Positions 26,211-36,622 are shown, counted from the stretch's first letter. The stretch: DNA of 64,000 nt from Listeria farberi (GCF_014229245.1 NZ_JAARZJ010000007.1:1-64000); one strand, 5' to 3'. The notes: generated by a model not told the origin, from the sequence alone. Made by a program: numbers and translations.

Positions 26211-27744
26211 GCTCTTTCTCCCCCATTTCCGCTTCCTGTTTGGATGAACCAGCCATCATCAGACCAAGTTCTTGCTCCGTTGTTTCTTTCGGATCAACAA
26301 TAGCAACGATTTTCCCTTCGTAAATAACCGCAATACGGTCACTAACATTCATAATTTCATCTAATTCAAACGACATAAGTAAGACAGCTTTTCCATTATC
26401 TCGTTGTTCAATCAAGCGTCTATGAATGAATTCAATTGCACCAACATCTAGTCCACGTGTTGGTTGAGCCGCAATTAAGAAATCTGGATTACGGTGTATC
26501 TCCCTTGCAATAATCGCTTTTTGTTGGTTACCACCAGAAAGTGATTTTGCTGCTACGTATTCGCTACTTGCACGAACATCGTATTCTTCAATTAACTCAC
26601 GTGCAAAGTCATACATTGCTTTATGATTTAAGAACCCTTTACTAGAAATAGGTTTCTTATAGTACGTTTGTAAAGCAATATTTTCTCCAAGTGACATCTC
26701 AAGTACTAAACCATGTTTATGACGATCTTCTGGAATATGTCCTAAACCAGCTTCTGTAATTTTACGTGGCTTTTTATTCTCAATGTGTTCACCATTTAGA
26801 AGAATGCTTCCACTTGTTACTTTAGAAAGACCTGCAATTGCAGAAATGAGTTCACTTTGACCATTACCATCGACCCCAGCAATTCCGACAATCTCGCCTG
26901 CTCGAACAGTCAAATTAAGTCCACGGACACTTTCGACACCACGGCTTTCTTTAACAACTAAATCTTTTACTTCTAAAACGTCTTTCCCAGGAGTTGCAGC
27001 GATTTTTTCTGTTGTAAAAACGACTTCACGACCAACCATTAAATTAGCTAAATCTTGCGGAGTTGTTTCTGGGACATTTACTGTACCCATGCCTTTACCA
27101 CGGCGGATAACGGTTACCCGATCACAAACATCCATAATTTCTTTTAATTTATGTGTAATTAAAATAATTGATTTCCCTTCTTTAATAAGAGAACGCATGA
27201 TTTGAATCAATTCTTTAATTTCTTGGGGCGTTAAAACAGCTGTTGGTTCATCAAAAATCAAGATATCAGCACCACGATACAGTGTTTTTAAGATTTCCAC
27301 ACGTTGTTGCATTCCGATAGAAATATCGCGGACAACAGCATTTGGATCAACTCGTAAACCATAACGGTCAGAGATTTCTTTAATTTCTTCTACTGCTTTT
27401 TTCTTTTCGATAACGCCGAATTTGCTTGGCTCTTTACCAAGGATAATGTTTTCTGCAACCGTAAATTTATCCACTAACATGAAATGCTGATGGACCATTC
27501 CGATTCCAAGCTCATTCGCTTTGTTCGGGCTATTAATATTTTCTTTCGTACCGCGAACACGAATTTCTCCACCATCTGGTTCATATAGACCAAACAAGAC
27601 GTTCATTAGCGTAGATTTTCCTGCGCCATTCTCACCTAACAAAGCATGGATTTCGCCCTGCTTTAACTGTAAGGTGATGTTATCATTTGCTACAAATCCA
27701 GAGAATTCCTTCCTGATTCCTAACATTTCAATAACAAAGTCCAC
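26203..27744 (-). CDS. nucleoside ABC transporter ATP-binding protein (NupO-like)
   Basis: A 513-residue protein with two fused ABC domains. The first has Walker A 'LLGENGAGKSTLMNVLFG' and LIFDEPTAVLTPQE. The second has a degenerate Walker A (GVDGNGQSEL), signature SLSGGNQQK and 'LIAAQPTRGLDVGAIEF'. Such duplication is typical of ribose/nucleoside importers. I chose GTG 27742-27744 because GGGAG is 7 nt upstream and the homologous part starts just after. An extended -10 promoter is visible 175 nt upstream. Confidence 0.92.
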   Translation of the reverse strand: MDFVIEMLGIRKEFSGFVANDNITLQLKQGEIHALLGENGAGKSTLMNVLFGLYEPDGGEIRVRGTKENINSPNKANELGIGMVHQHFMLVDKFTVAENIILGKEPSKFGVIEKKKAVEEIKEISDRYGLRVDPNAVVRDISIGMQQRVEILKTLYRGADILIFDEPTAVLTPQEIKELIQIMRSLIKEGKSIILITHKLKEIMDVCDRVTVIRRGKGMGTVNVPETTPQDLANLMVGREVVFTTEKIAATPGKDVLEVKDLVVKESRGVESVRGLNLTVRAGEIVGIAGVDGNGQSELISAIAGLSKVTSGSILLNGEHIENKKPRKITEAGLGHIPEDRHKHGLVLEMSLGENIALQTYYKKPISSKGFLNHKAMYDFARELIEEYDVRASSEYVAAKSLSGGNQQKAIIAREIHRNPDFLIAAQPTRGLDVGAIEFIHRRLIEQRDNGKAVLLMSFELDEIMNVSDRIAVIYEGKIVAIVDPKETTEQELGLMMAGSSKQEAEMGEKEHV

Positions 27745-28172
27745 TTCTTCACTCCCCTTGTCGTCTAGTTCAAACTGGAAAAACAGCCACACGCGCGATT
27801 CTCTCGAAGGACGCCGCCTCTCCCCGTACTTCCTTCCAAAGAAGGTTCCGAGTTTTTTATCCGTTTGTTGTTCAATGACTTTTTCTCAAGCGCTTTGGTA
27901 TGTTTCTAACTACATTTATTATACCAACTATGTACGAAACTCTGTCTTCATATTTTAAGCGATTAAAAAAGCCATCTCCTTATTTTATTTCTAAATGGCA
28001 TTCATTGCAATCATAAATTCCAATATACCGATTATTTTCTTTGAGTAAAAGGGTTTACCTACCATATTAAAACGCTTACAAATTATTTTTTTATGAAAGT
28101 CGGTACAATTAATACCGACTTTCATAAAAGGTTTTACTTCGTTCATATTACTCAGTTTTTATAACTATAAAA
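27745..28172 (-). promoter_or_regulatory. tcsA-nupO intergenic region: extended -10 promoter, cre-like box and hairpin
   Basis: About 430 bp without an ORF. On the minus strand TGG-TATAAT (27918-27926) is an extended -10 promoter for the permease operon. A cre-like AAGCGCTTTGG (27888-27898) lies just downstream of it. TTTATGAAAGTCGGTA (28090-28105) and its exact complement (28113-28128) form a 16-bp hairpin after tcsA with no T run on either side. It could stabilise or process the tcsA mRNA rather than terminate it. Confidence 0.5.
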
Positions 28173-29246
28173 TCAAGGTTTTTCTGGAACTTTAATGTCC
28201 CCATCAACGATTTTTTGTTTGTATTCTTCTACCTTAGCTAAAACATCTTTAGAAATATTATCTTGATGCTCAGAAAGACCTACAGCATTTTTATCAAGAC
28301 CATATTCAATTTTAGTTCCACCAGGGAAATCTCCAGCTTTAGTACGAGTTGCAAGGTCATCTACAGCGATATCAACGCGTTTGATTTCAGATGTAAGTGT
28401 TACATTGTAATCTTTGCCATCATTTGCTGTAACTTTTCCTTCGTCCCATTGGTCACGGTCAACACCGATTACCCAAACAGCACGGCTAGGATCTTTTTTC
28501 TTCAAGTTTTTAGCTTCTGCAAAGACACCATTACCAGTTCCGCCGGCAGCATGGAAAATCACATCAACTCCGCTTGAATACATGGAAGAAGCGATTTGTT
28601 GTCCTTTATCTGCTTTTGCGAAATCGTTTGCATATTGTACATCGATTGTTGCATCAGGATTAACAGCTTTTACACCAGCAGTGAAACCAGCTTCAAAACG
28701 GTCGATAACTGCTCCTTTTACCCCGCCAACAAATCCAACTTTATTTGATTTTGTTGTTAAGCCAGCTACAACGCCAACTAGGTAAGAACCATCATTATCT
28801 TTAAATCCAATACTTACTACATTATCACGGTCATCAATTGTGTCATCAACAATAGCGAATTGATTTTTAGGTTTTTGTTTAGAAACTTCTTCAATTGCAT
28901 CTTTCAGTTTGTAACCAATTCCGTAAATCAAATCATAGTCGCTACGAACAGCAGTGTTTAAGTTTGTTTTGTAGTCTGCTTCAGAAGCTGATTGCAAATA
29001 GTTATAACCATCTGTACCTTTTTTCATGTCGTTAGCTTTACCGAATTTTTGTAAGCCTTCCCATGCTGATTGGTTAAACGAACGGTCATCAACGCCACCA
29101 GTATCTGTAACCATAGCTACTGTAAAATCTTTACTGCTCTTATCATCGCCACTTTTTTTATCGTCGCTGCTCGAACCACAAGCACCTAGGATAACGCCAG
29201 AAGCAATAATCATTGATAGTGCTAAAGCAAATGTACGCTTTTTCAC
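28173..29246 (-). CDS. tcsA: BMP-family nucleoside-binding lipoprotein TcsA (CD4+ T-cell stimulating antigen)
   Basis: A 357-residue lipoprotein. The signal peptide ends in lipobox LGAC (Cys about residue 23), followed by a Ser/Asp/Lys linker. The mature part is a periplasmic-binding-protein fold of the BMP family with 'VTDTGGVDDRSFNQSAWEGL' near residue 45, IYGIGYKLKDAI and 'GFVGGVKGAVIDRFEAGF'. Relatives bind purine nucleosides for the adjacent ABC permeases. In L. monocytogenes the protein was described as a T-cell antigen. GGGAGGGG precedes the start. Confidence 0.95.
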   Translation of the reverse strand: MKKRTFALALSMIIASGVILGACGSSSDDKKSGDDKSSKDFTVAMVTDTGGVDDRSFNQSAWEGLQKFGKANDMKKGTDGYNYLQSASEADYKTNLNTAVRSDYDLIYGIGYKLKDAIEEVSKQKPKNQFAIVDDTIDDRDNVVSIGFKDNDGSYLVGVVAGLTTKSNKVGFVGGVKGAVIDRFEAGFTAGVKAVNPDATIDVQYANDFAKADKGQQIASSMYSSGVDVIFHAAGGTGNGVFAEAKNLKKKDPSRAVWVIGVDRDQWDEGKVTANDGKDYNVTLTSEIKRVDIAVDDLATRTKAGDFPGGTKIEYGLDKNAVGLSEHQDNISKDVLAKVEEYKQKIVDGDIKVPEKP

Positions 29247-29599
29247 CTTAAAACCCCTCCCGAGAGATATAATGTTAGTCAGAGCTTTCTGTCAAAACAA
29301 ACATTCAGGCGCGTATTAAAAAATTATGTATGGTCCCTTTTTCGGAAAACGCACAAAAACATTTAACGTCTTCTCTAACTGTTCTTAATATAACATGGAA
29401 AATAAAATAAATAAATAACCAACTTCAGAAAATTTTAATGCAAATGAATTCAGAAAATTTAATTCTGTCGGAATCATTCGATTTCAAGCTTATCCTTAGG
29501 CAGAAGCGCGTTAACGTGAAAAAGCAAACAATCTAATTTATTTGCAATCCTTTTTTGTTCCCTTCATAATAAAAGCTAACGAAGAAAGGCGGGATGAAA
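29247..29599. promoter_or_regulatory. divergent region between tcsA and the ComER-like gene, with two CodY-like boxes
   Basis: CAACTTCAGAAAATT (29420-29434) and TGAATTCAGAAAATT (29445-29459) match the CodY motif AATTTTCWGAAAATT at about 12 and 11 of 15 positions. They lie between the divergent genes. A TTGACA box (minus strand, 29298-29303) with a poor -10 lies close to tcsA, giving a very short leader. No ORF is seen. Confidence 0.4.
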
Positions 29600-30439
29600 A
29601 TGACAAAAATAGGTTTTATCGGTTTTGGGAGTATGGCAACGTTAATCGCGACTAAATTGATTGAAACAAAAGTTTGTACTCCAGAGGAAATCATCCTTTA
29701 CTCTAGTTCTGCAAACGACCATTTCAAGCAATTTTATGATAAATATCCTACAGCCGAATTAGCAGCCAATGAAGCAGAAGTTTTTACAAAAGCAGATCAT
29801 AGTTTTATTTGTAAATTACCTTTAGCCGTTTTACCCCTTATTAAAGATTGTGAAGCTGTATTAACGGCAGACCGCCATGTGATTTCAATTGCGGCCGGAG
29901 TTAGTACCTCTGACATTTTGGAAATCTCTCCTAATTTACAAGTAAGTAAATTAATACCTTCAATCACAACAGTAGTTGGTGTTGGAACTACCTTAATTTC
30001 ACACGCAGATACTGTTTCGGAAACGAACAGCACTTGGTTAGAATCCGCCTTTGAAAATTTGGGGCATGTGATGACAATTCGAGAGGAAAATATTGATATT
30101 GCGAGTGACTTAACGAGTTCCTCCCCTGGCATTATAGCGGCTATTTTCGAACAATTCGTGGAAGCAGCTCTTCGCAGGTCAACTTTGTCAGATGCAGAAA
30201 TTTTTCAAATGATTAATTTTGCTTTAGCTGGGACTTCTAAACTTTTAGTGGAGGAAGATTATACGTTTAGCGGCTTAATCGACCGTGTTGCTACAAAAGG
30301 CGGGATTACTGCTGAAGGCGTTGAACTTAGCAAAAGCAACTTACCTTCTTTCTTCGATGAATTACTTGACCGTACTCAAGGAAAATATGCTACAAGTAAA
30401 AAAGAAATTGAAGCTCAAAAACGAGATTTACTTTCTTAA
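29600..30439 (+). CDS. pyrroline-5-carboxylate reductase-like protein (ComER-like)
   Basis: A 279-residue ProC-family protein. The Rossmann motif 'KIGFIGFGSMATLIATKL' is at the N-terminus, ISIAAGVSTSDI in the middle, and the C-terminal domain has DLTSSSPGIIAAIFEQFVEAA, where ProC enzymes have a GSGPAY-type motif. The departure from that motif suggests a ComER-like paralogue rather than the main proline biosynthesis enzyme. ATG 29600 is preferred over ATG 29594 because GGCGGG is then about 6 nt upstream. Its activity is unverified. Confidence 0.85.
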   Translation: MTKIGFIGFGSMATLIATKLIETKVCTPEEIILYSSSANDHFKQFYDKYPTAELAANEAEVFTKADHSFICKLPLAVLPLIKDCEAVLTADRHVISIAAGVSTSDILEISPNLQVSKLIPSITTVVGVGTTLISHADTVSETNSTWLESAFENLGHVMTIREENIDIASDLTSSSPGIIAAIFEQFVEAALRRSTLSDAEIFQMINFALAGTSKLLVEEDYTFSGLIDRVATKGGITAEGVELSKSNLPSFFDELLDRTQGKYATSKKEIEAQKRDLLS

Positions 30440-30473
30440 AAAAGAGGTTGCGACCAAAATCGCAACCTCTTTT
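30440..30473. terminator. bidirectional terminator between comER-like gene and ftsK
   Basis: AAAAGAGGTTGCGA (30440-30453) and TCGCAACCTCTTTT (30460-30473) form a perfect 14-bp stem with a 6-nt loop between the convergent genes. Confidence 0.9.
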
Positions 30474-30476
30474 TAT

Positions 30477-32765
30477 TTATTCTATATCTGGAGGAAGTTC
30501 CACATTGACTCGTCGTGGTTTACTACCTTCATGGGGTCCAACTACTCCTCTTTGTTCCATTTCATCAATTAATCTTGCTGCCCGGTTATAACCAATTCGG
30601 AATTTTCGTTGTAACATCGAAACGGAAGCTGTTTGCATTTCTACAACAAGTTCGACTGCTTCATGATAAAGCTCATCTGTTACTTCCCCTTCAACGTCAG
30701 GAATATCATCAGGAATCATTTCCTCGTTGTACTGCGCTTTTTGTTGTGAGATAACATAATTAACCACATCTTCCACTTCTCTATCCGACAAAAAGGCACC
30801 TTGAATACGAGTTGGCTTACTAGAGCCAACTGGAAGTAACAACATGTCTCCGCGACCTAGTAGTTTTTCCGCTCCGCCCATATCAAGAATTGTTCTTGAA
30901 TCTATCGAGCTCGATACAGCAAATGCGATTCGAGAAGGGATATTCGCTTTAATGACTCCAGTAATTACATCCACAGATGGACGTTGAGTCGCGATAATCA
31001 AATGAATTCCCGCGGCACGTGCCATTTGTGCAAGTCGTGTAATTGCATCTTCTACATCGTTAGAAGCAACCATCATTAAGTCTGCTAATTCATCTACTAT
31101 CACAACTATAAATGGTAATTCCGGTTGTTTTTCTTCGTTAAGTTCATTATGTTTTTTTACGTAATCATTATAGCCTTGCATATTTCGTGTGCCTGTATGC
31201 GAAAACAAATCATAACGACGCTCCATTTCAGCAACTACTTTTTGTAAAGCTTGAGCTGCCTTTTTCGGATTAGTAACAACTGGTGCTAGTAAATGCGGGA
31301 TACCATTATAAACATTTAATTCAACCATTTTTGGATCAATCATCATCATTTTAACTTCATGCGGTTTAGCTCGAAGTAAAATGCTCGTAATAATACCATT
31401 AATACAAACAGATTTACCACTACCAGTTGCCCCGGCTACAAGTAAATGAGGCATTTTATCAAGGCTCGCCATCATCGCTTCACCTGAAATATCCCTACCA
31501 AGAGCAATTTGTAATTTTTCATCTGGATTATTTTTTGGATTATTTTCTAATACTTCCCGTAAAGAAACCATTGCTACATTTTGGTTTGCCACTTCAATAC
31601 CAATTGCTGATTTACCAGGTATTGGCGCCTCAATTCGAATATCTTTCGCTGCTAAAGCAAGTGCAATATCATCACTTAAGGAAACAATTTTACTCACTTT
31701 GACTCCGACAGACGGTTGGACTTCATATTTCGTAACGGCTGGTCCAAGATGCACTTGAGTGATTTTAGCTTTCACGCCAAAACTCTCAAAGGTGTCTTCT
31801 AATTTTTTCGCATTAACTTTAATTTGGTCGTATTCTTTACTTTGATCAGTTACTTTGGCAGGTTCTAAAATATCCACTGACGGTAATTGATATATTTCAT
31901 TTTCAAAAGATTCTTGTTGGAACATTTCTAAATCTTTTTCTTTTACTTGGGACTCTGTTTTTTCTTCTAGAGGAGCTTTTTCTTGTTCTACTTTAGAACT
32001 AAAATTCGAAATAATTGGCGGTGTTTTTTCTTCTTTTGAAGGATCAATCGGTTGACTTACCTCGATTACTTCATCCGCTTCTACTTCTACTAATTTTTCC
32101 GCTTTCTTTTTGTCTCGTTTAGCTTTTACTTCTTTACTTTTTTCTGTAGCAGCCTTTCCTTTTGAAAATAAGTAGCGAACAAATTCAGTAATTTTTGAGA
32201 AAAATTGGCGTACAGAAATACCTGATACTAGTGAAAAACCATAAATGATTAAAAGAATGGCGATAATATTAGTCCCCAGTCGGTCTAATAAGAAATAGGT
32301 AGCCGAAGTAATAACAGCTCCAATCATTCCTGCACCAACAAAACCTACTTGATTTGGTCTAAATAAATTTTCTAGCACTAATTTCCATGTACTGGAAACA
32401 ATAGGCGCATTCGCACCTAAATTATGGATGATGAAATACATATGTATATATGTTAAAAATCCTAAAACTATTAGATAGACACCTACTAACCGTTTGTTAA
32501 AAAGCTGTGGTCTCTTTCTTCTGATTAGCATGTATCCGCCAAAAATAACAATTCCAGAAAGTAATACATAACTAAGAAGACCAACAAACAGTTCAGCTAA
32601 GGCAAAGAAACCTCTGCCAACAAAACCTAATTGTAAAATCCCGATTATTCCTATCGCTATCAAAATAGCGCCAGTTATTTCTAAACGAAAAGAAGCAGAT
32701 TTTTTCTTTTTTGAACGTGTGGACGATTTCTTTCGCCCAGTCGTTTTTTTCTTTTGTGTCGCCAT
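30477..32765 (-). CDS. ftsK: DNA translocase FtsK/SpoIIIE
   Basis: A 762-residue DNA pump. A basic N-terminus ([18 protein letters not shown]) is followed by four or five membrane helices (about 25-180), an acidic Lys/Glu-rich linker (200-290) and the hexameric motor. The motor has Walker A '[18 protein letters not shown]' and Walker [15 protein letters not shown]. The C-terminal winged-helix gamma domain is '[20 protein letters not shown]', which reads chromosome-orienting sequences. It clears chromosomal DNA from the division septum. I moved the start to ATG 32763-32765, where the basic N-terminus begins; the ribosome site (GGGTGGGA) is moderate. Confidence 0.95.
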   Translation of the reverse strand: MATQKKKTTGRKKSSTRSKKKKSASFRLEITGAILIAIGIIGILQLGFVGRGFFALAELFVGLLSYVLLSGIVIFGGYMLIRRKRPQLFNKRLVGVYLIVLGFLTYIHMYFIIHNLGANAPIVSSTWKLVLENLFRPNQVGFVGAGMIGAVITSATYFLLDRLGTNIIAILLIIYGFSLVSGISVRQFFSKITEFVRYLFSKGKAATEKSKEVKAKRDKKKAEKLVEVEADEVIEVSQPIDPSKEEKTPPIISNFSSKVEQEKAPLEEKTESQVKEKDLEMFQQESFENEIYQLPSVDILEPAKVTDQSKEYDQIKVNAKKLEDTFESFGVKAKITQVHLGPAVTKYEVQPSVGVKVSKIVSLSDDIALALAAKDIRIEAPIPGKSAIGIEVANQNVAMVSLREVLENNPKNNPDEKLQIALGRDISGEAMMASLDKMPHLLVAGATGSGKSVCINGIITSILLRAKPHEVKMMMIDPKMVELNVYNGIPHLLAPVVTNPKKAAQALQKVVAEMERRYDLFSHTGTRNMQGYNDYVKKHNELNEEKQPELPFIVVIVDELADLMMVASNDVEDAITRLAQMARAAGIHLIIATQRPSVDVITGVIKANIPSRIAFAVSSSIDSRTILDMGGAEKLLGRGDMLLLPVGSSKPTRIQGAFLSDREVEDVVNYVISQQKAQYNEEMIPDDIPDVEGEVTDELYHEAVELVVEMQTASVSMLQRKFRIGYNRAARLIDEMEQRGVVGPHEGSKPRRVNVELPPDIE

Positions 32766-32870
32766 TTCAAGTCCCACCCATTCCTTTTTTGCTTGTTTTA
32801 TTATAGCATATCTATTCATTCTGTCGCTCATACTCTAGCCCTATTATACAAACAAATGTTTCCTTTCGTC

Positions 32871-32904
32871 AAAAAACCACATATCTCAAGTAGGAGATAT
32901 ATGG
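32871..32904 (-). terminator. terminator of the YitT-family gene
   Basis: CCACATATCTC (32877-32887) and GAGATATATGG (32894-32904) form an 11-bp stem with one G-U pair. On the minus strand six T residues follow. Confidence 0.85.
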
Positions 32905-32915
32905 TTTCTGCTTTG

Positions 32916-33842
32916 TTATAGGTGCGGAGTTTTCGTGTTCATCAGTTTTCCGCCGCGGACTTCTGACATGCTTCCCCCAACAGCTAAGAAGGCTTCTGGA
33001 TCTATTTCATCCAGAATGGCTTTCACTTTTACTTCTTCAAATCTAGAGACGATAACGAAAACTACTTTTCTTACATCACCGGAATAGCCGCCAGTTGCAT
33101 CTAAGTATGTGACACCTTTTCCAAGCTGCTCCATAATTTCTGCGCCAATTTCCTCGTAATAACGACTAATAATAAAAGCACTTTTCGATTCATCTACACC
33201 TTGAATAACAATATCAATTACTTTATACGCTAAAAAGTATGTAATTAATGAATACATCGCTCGGTCCCAGTTGAACACAATTCCTGCAACGATAAAAATA
33301 ACAATATTAATAAACATAATAATTTGCCCTGTTGAAAATGGTGTCCGTCCGTTGATGATAATAGAAATAATTTCTGTACCATCTAGCGCTCCGCCATTAC
33401 GAATAACAAGTCCTACTCCAAGTCCAAGCGTCATTCCACCAAAAACAGTCGCAAGTAGTAAATCATCTGTCACAGGATCCATATCATGTAAGACGAGCGT
33501 GACAATCGACATAACTGCAATTCCGTACAAAGTAAACAGTGCAAAAACTTTTCCGATTTTCCGGTAACCAATAATGAAAAATGGAATATTAAGTACAAAA
33601 GTTAAAACCCCTAAAGGTAGCGGTGTTAACTGAGAAATAATAATGGAAATACCAACGACTCCACCATCTAAAATTCGGTTATTTACAAGGAAAAGTTCTA
33701 ATCCTACCCCCATTAAAATCGCCCCAAAGGTAATCATTAGAAATTTATAAACAAACCACTTCAATCTTTTTCTGCGTTCTTGTTTTACTTTTTTTAAAGC
33801 TAGTTCTTCCATAAACGATTCATTTATTTGCACATAGCTCAC
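32916..33842 (-). CDS. YitT family membrane protein (DUF161/DUF2179)
   Basis: About 308 residues. Five or six N-terminal helices (about 30-190) carry the family motif 'NRILDGGVVGISIIISQL' and FGGMTLGLGVGLVIRNGGALDGTE-type second repeat. The cytoplasmic DUF2179 domain (about 225-305) begins at KSAFIISRYYEEI. The function is unknown; YitT proteins are widespread Firmicute membrane proteins. The start is uncertain. GTG 33840-33842 lies 6 nt after AAGGA; TTG 33846-33848 is too close to it. Confidence 0.85.
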   Translation of the reverse strand: MSYVQINESFMEELALKKVKQERRKRLKWFVYKFLMITFGAILMGVGLELFLVNNRILDGGVVGISIIISQLTPLPLGVLTFVLNIPFFIIGYRKIGKVFALFTLYGIAVMSIVTLVLHDMDPVTDDLLLATVFGGMTLGLGVGLVIRNGGALDGTEIISIIINGRTPFSTGQIIMFINIVIFIVAGIVFNWDRAMYSLITYFLAYKVIDIVIQGVDESKSAFIISRYYEEIGAEIMEQLGKGVTYLDATGGYSGDVRKVVFVIVSRFEEVKVKAILDEIDPEAFLAVGGSMSEVRGGKLMNTKTPHL

Positions 33843-34093
33843 GCCCAATCCTTACTTCATTCTTTATTTTAGGCAATGAAAACATGAATAGTTTTCATTA
33901 ACAAAATTTTCGCTTCATATTTAATAAGTATACCATAGCTGTTTTGTACTTGTACATATAGTTAACTATAAGAAGTATTTATTTTACGGTTCGGTTACTT
34001 GCCAGTCTTAATTTGCTATAGTATAGTATTAATGCGCAAACTTGTGGAGAATTTTTCTTACACATGAAATACATTTTGAAGGGTGATAAGATT

Positions 34094-35053
34094 ATGAGTG
34101 ACTATCAAGTGTTGTTATATTACAAATACACAACGATTGATGATCCAGAGACTTTTGCAAAAGAGCATCTTGCTGCTTGCAAAGAAATGGAGTTAAAAGG
34201 TCGAATTTTGGTGGCTACTGAAGGGATTAATGGCACCGTTTCGGGAACAGTAGAAGCAACAAACAAATATATGGATTATATGGCAAATGACGCTCGCTTC
34301 GCTGATATGGTATTTAAAATTGACGCGGCTGATTCCCATGCTTTCAAAAAAATGCATGTCAGACCTCGTGCTGAAATTGTTAGTTTAAGTTTAGAAGAAG
34401 ATGTTAATCCACTTGAAATTACAGGGAATTACTTAGAACCTGCCGAATTTCGTGAAGCACTACTAGACGAGGATACGGTTATTTTAGATGCTCGGAATGA
34501 TTATGAATTTGATATCGGTCATTTCCGCGGTGCAGTTCGTCCAGACATTCAGAACTTCCGTGAACTACCAGGCTGGATTGAAGATAATCGTGAGCAACTT
34601 GCTGACAAAAAAATTGTCACTTATTGTACTGGCGGCATTCGCTGCGAGAAATTTTCCGGTTGGTTGAAAACAGCTGGATTTGATGATGTGAGTCAACTTC
34701 ACGGTGGGATTGCCACTTATGGTAAAAATGAAGAAACAAAAGGTGAGCTTTGGGACGGTCAAATGTATGTCTTTGATGAAAGAATCGCCGTTCCGATTAA
34801 CCAAGTAAACCCTACTATTGTCGGAAAAGATTACTTTGATGGTACACCTTGCGAACGTTATATCAATTGTGCAAATCCATATTGTAATAAACAAATCCTA
34901 GCTTCCGTCGAAAATGAAGAAAAATATTTGCGCAGTTGTTCGCATGAGTGCCGCGTTCACCCAGCAAATCTTTATACGAAAGATTTATCTAAAGAAGAAT
35001 TTACTGAACGCCTTCAAGTAATTGGTGAAACTTCGCCAGAAATGGTTCAATAA
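34094..35053 (+). CDS. trhO: tRNA uridine(34) hydroxylase TrhO (rhodanese family)
   Basis: A 319-residue UPF0176 protein. An N-terminal ferredoxin-like acylphosphatase-type domain (about 1-95) precedes a rhodanese domain with catalytic Cys in '[13 protein letters not shown]' near residue 180. A Cys-rich tail follows ([15 protein letters not shown]). TrhO oxidises U34 of certain tRNAs to 5-hydroxyuridine with molecular oxygen. ATG 34094-34096 lies 7 nt after AAGGGTGA. It stands alone on the plus strand, convergent with fni. Confidence 0.93.
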   Translation: MSDYQVLLYYKYTTIDDPETFAKEHLAACKEMELKGRILVATEGINGTVSGTVEATNKYMDYMANDARFADMVFKIDAADSHAFKKMHVRPRAEIVSLSLEEDVNPLEITGNYLEPAEFREALLDEDTVILDARNDYEFDIGHFRGAVRPDIQNFRELPGWIEDNREQLADKKIVTYCTGGIRCEKFSGWLKTAGFDDVSQLHGGIATYGKNEETKGELWDGQMYVFDERIAVPINQVNPTIVGKDYFDGTPCERYINCANPYCNKQILASVENEEKYLRSCSHECRVHPANLYTKDLSKEEFTERLQVIGETSPEMVQ

Positions 35054-35056
35054 GCA

Positions 35057-35096
35057 TAAAAACCAGCTTTGCTAAATAAATAGCAGCTGGTTTTTT
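35057..35096. terminator. bidirectional terminator between trhO and fni
   Basis: AACCAGCT (35061-35068) pairs with AGCTGGTT (35085-35092), extended by a GCT/AGC helix above a TT bulge, with flanking A and T runs. Confidence 0.8.
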
Positions 35097-36171
35097 ATTT
35101 TCTATTTGCAAGTTGAACCATATCAATTCCTCGTAATTTACCCCACTCAGCTAGTTCTCCACTTATGATTATAGAGGTTTCTTTTAGCTCCCTAATATTT
35201 TTCGCATTTGCTAACACGAATAAACCACGTAATTGTTCTTTCCAGAATTCTAATTTTTCAATGGTTTTTAAGACGCCATCTTTTTTGAGTGAATAAATTA
35301 CTTGTCCAGCCATGCCAACGCTATCTGCTCCGAGCGCTAATGCTTTCACGATATCTAATGGATTTCTGATACCGCCAGATGCTAAATAAGCGATTTTTGG
35401 AGCATCTCTGTGTTGCATGTCTAGTAAAGCTTGTCCAGTAGAAACGCCCCAGTCAAGCAAAAAGTCATAAGCTTGATCTCGGCGGCGGTCATTTTCAATT
35501 TTAGCAAAATTTGTCCCACCTTTTCCAGCCAGATCTACTGTTTGAACGCCGATATCAGCAAGCGTTTTTACTGTTTCTCGTGTCATTCCGAAACCAACTT
35601 CCTTTACGACAACTGGTACTGGAGAGAGTTTAACATACTCTTCTATTCTAGTTAACCAGTGACTGAAAGACCGGTCTCCCTCTTGCATAACTAATTCTTG
35701 TGCTGGATTAATATGAATTTGGAGAGCGTTTGCCTCTAACATATCGATTGCTCGAAGTCCATCTTGAATGGCTACTTCTGGACTAATGTTTGATAGAATC
35801 ACCCCGTTTGGATTGGTTTCTCTAACAATTTTATATGTATCTATTAGCGAACTATTTTTTAAAGCTGCAGATTGTGAACCAACGGCCATTGGAATAGCTA
35901 CTTCACGCGCTATTTCGGCAAGTTCGGCATTAATTTTTTTCGTGTGCCGACTTCCTCCTGTCATTGCATTAATATAGAACGGGAATGGAACTGTGGTCCC
36001 CAAAATAGTAGTTTTTAAATCAATATCTTTCACGTTATAGCGCGGTAGAGAAGTTCCAATCAGTTGCAAATCCTCTAAACTAGACGGCGCTAATTGCTCA
36101 TTTTGTTTTACCCCAAGAGCAACGTGTTCATCTTTTCGACGTTCTCTTAATAAGTCATCGTTCTTCTGCAT
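35095..36171 (-). CDS. fni: type 2 isopentenyl-diphosphate isomerase (FMN-dependent)
   Basis: A 358-residue FMN enzyme that interconverts IPP and DMAPP. Landmarks are the substrate-binding RRKDEHV near residue 11, FYINAMTGGS near 72, MAVGSQSAALK, 'VVKEVGFGMTRETVKTL' and 'YLASGGIRNPLDIVKALALG' with the FMN phosphate loop. Listeria is unusual in keeping both the mevalonate and the MEP isoprenoid routes. This isomerase serves the former, while dxs in this window serves the latter. It follows the DUF1033 gene by 28 nt. Confidence 0.95.
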   Translation of the reverse strand: MQKNDDLLRERRKDEHVALGVKQNEQLAPSSLEDLQLIGTSLPRYNVKDIDLKTTILGTTVPFPFYINAMTGGSRHTKKINAELAEIAREVAIPMAVGSQSAALKNSSLIDTYKIVRETNPNGVILSNISPEVAIQDGLRAIDMLEANALQIHINPAQELVMQEGDRSFSHWLTRIEEYVKLSPVPVVVKEVGFGMTRETVKTLADIGVQTVDLAGKGGTNFAKIENDRRRDQAYDFLLDWGVSTGQALLDMQHRDAPKIAYLASGGIRNPLDIVKALALGADSVGMAGQVIYSLKKDGVLKTIEKLEFWKEQLRGLFVLANAKNIRELKETSIIISGELAEWGKLRGIDMVQLANRK

Positions 36172-36199
36172 ATATTAATCCTCCAAATTTCTTTTCACC

Positions 36200-36547
36200 T
36201 CAAGCAAACGTTAAAACTTGTTTAAAAATCGTTTCTTTTTCTTCTAGAGTTGGCTGATATACTTCTCCTTCAAAAAATAAAATCAGCCCATGAAATGTTT
36301 GAATATCATCTTCACAATCCTCGCAGTACTCTACTTCTTCTTCATTCCAAGCTGCTAACAAACAATCTTTTTTTGTTTGATGTTTGGGATAATTTTGCAG
36401 TAATGCTTCTGCTAGTTCTTGGTACTTCAGAAAAGCTGCTTCTTTACTCGAAAAAGAGAATTCCTCTTGAATGGATGTTTCCCACTCTTCGAAAAACCAC
36501 CAAGGCTCGTATTCTCCTTTCGTTAGATAGACATTCCATTTTGTCAT
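36200..36547 (-). CDS. DUF1033 family protein
   Basis: A 115-residue acidic protein with the family's 'GEYEPWWFFEEWETSI' near residue 10-25 and a CEDCEDDIQTFHGL Cys-containing acidic segment. DUF1033 proteins occur in Lactobacillales and Listeria and have no established role. ATG 36545-36547 follows GGGAG by 8 nt; an in-frame start 15 nt earlier overlaps the ribosome site and is rejected. It is upstream of fni in a probable two-gene operon. Confidence 0.82.
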   Translation of the reverse strand: MTKWNVYLTKGEYEPWWFFEEWETSIQEEFSFSSKEAAFLKYQELAEALLQNYPKHQTKKDCLLAAWNEEEVEYCEDCEDDIQTFHGLILFFEGEVYQPTLEEKETIFKQVLTFA

Positions 36548-36622
36548 ATCAAAAACTCCCAACAGTAAATATAATACACTTATTATAGCATAAGCTTTCC
36601 TGAAATACTGGAATGCAAATTT

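Noticed and set aside
29298-29303. Strong tcsA promoter
   Set aside because: The TTGACA box is perfect, but the -10 matches are poor and would place the transcription start almost at the ribosome site, so it is not listed as a firm promoter.
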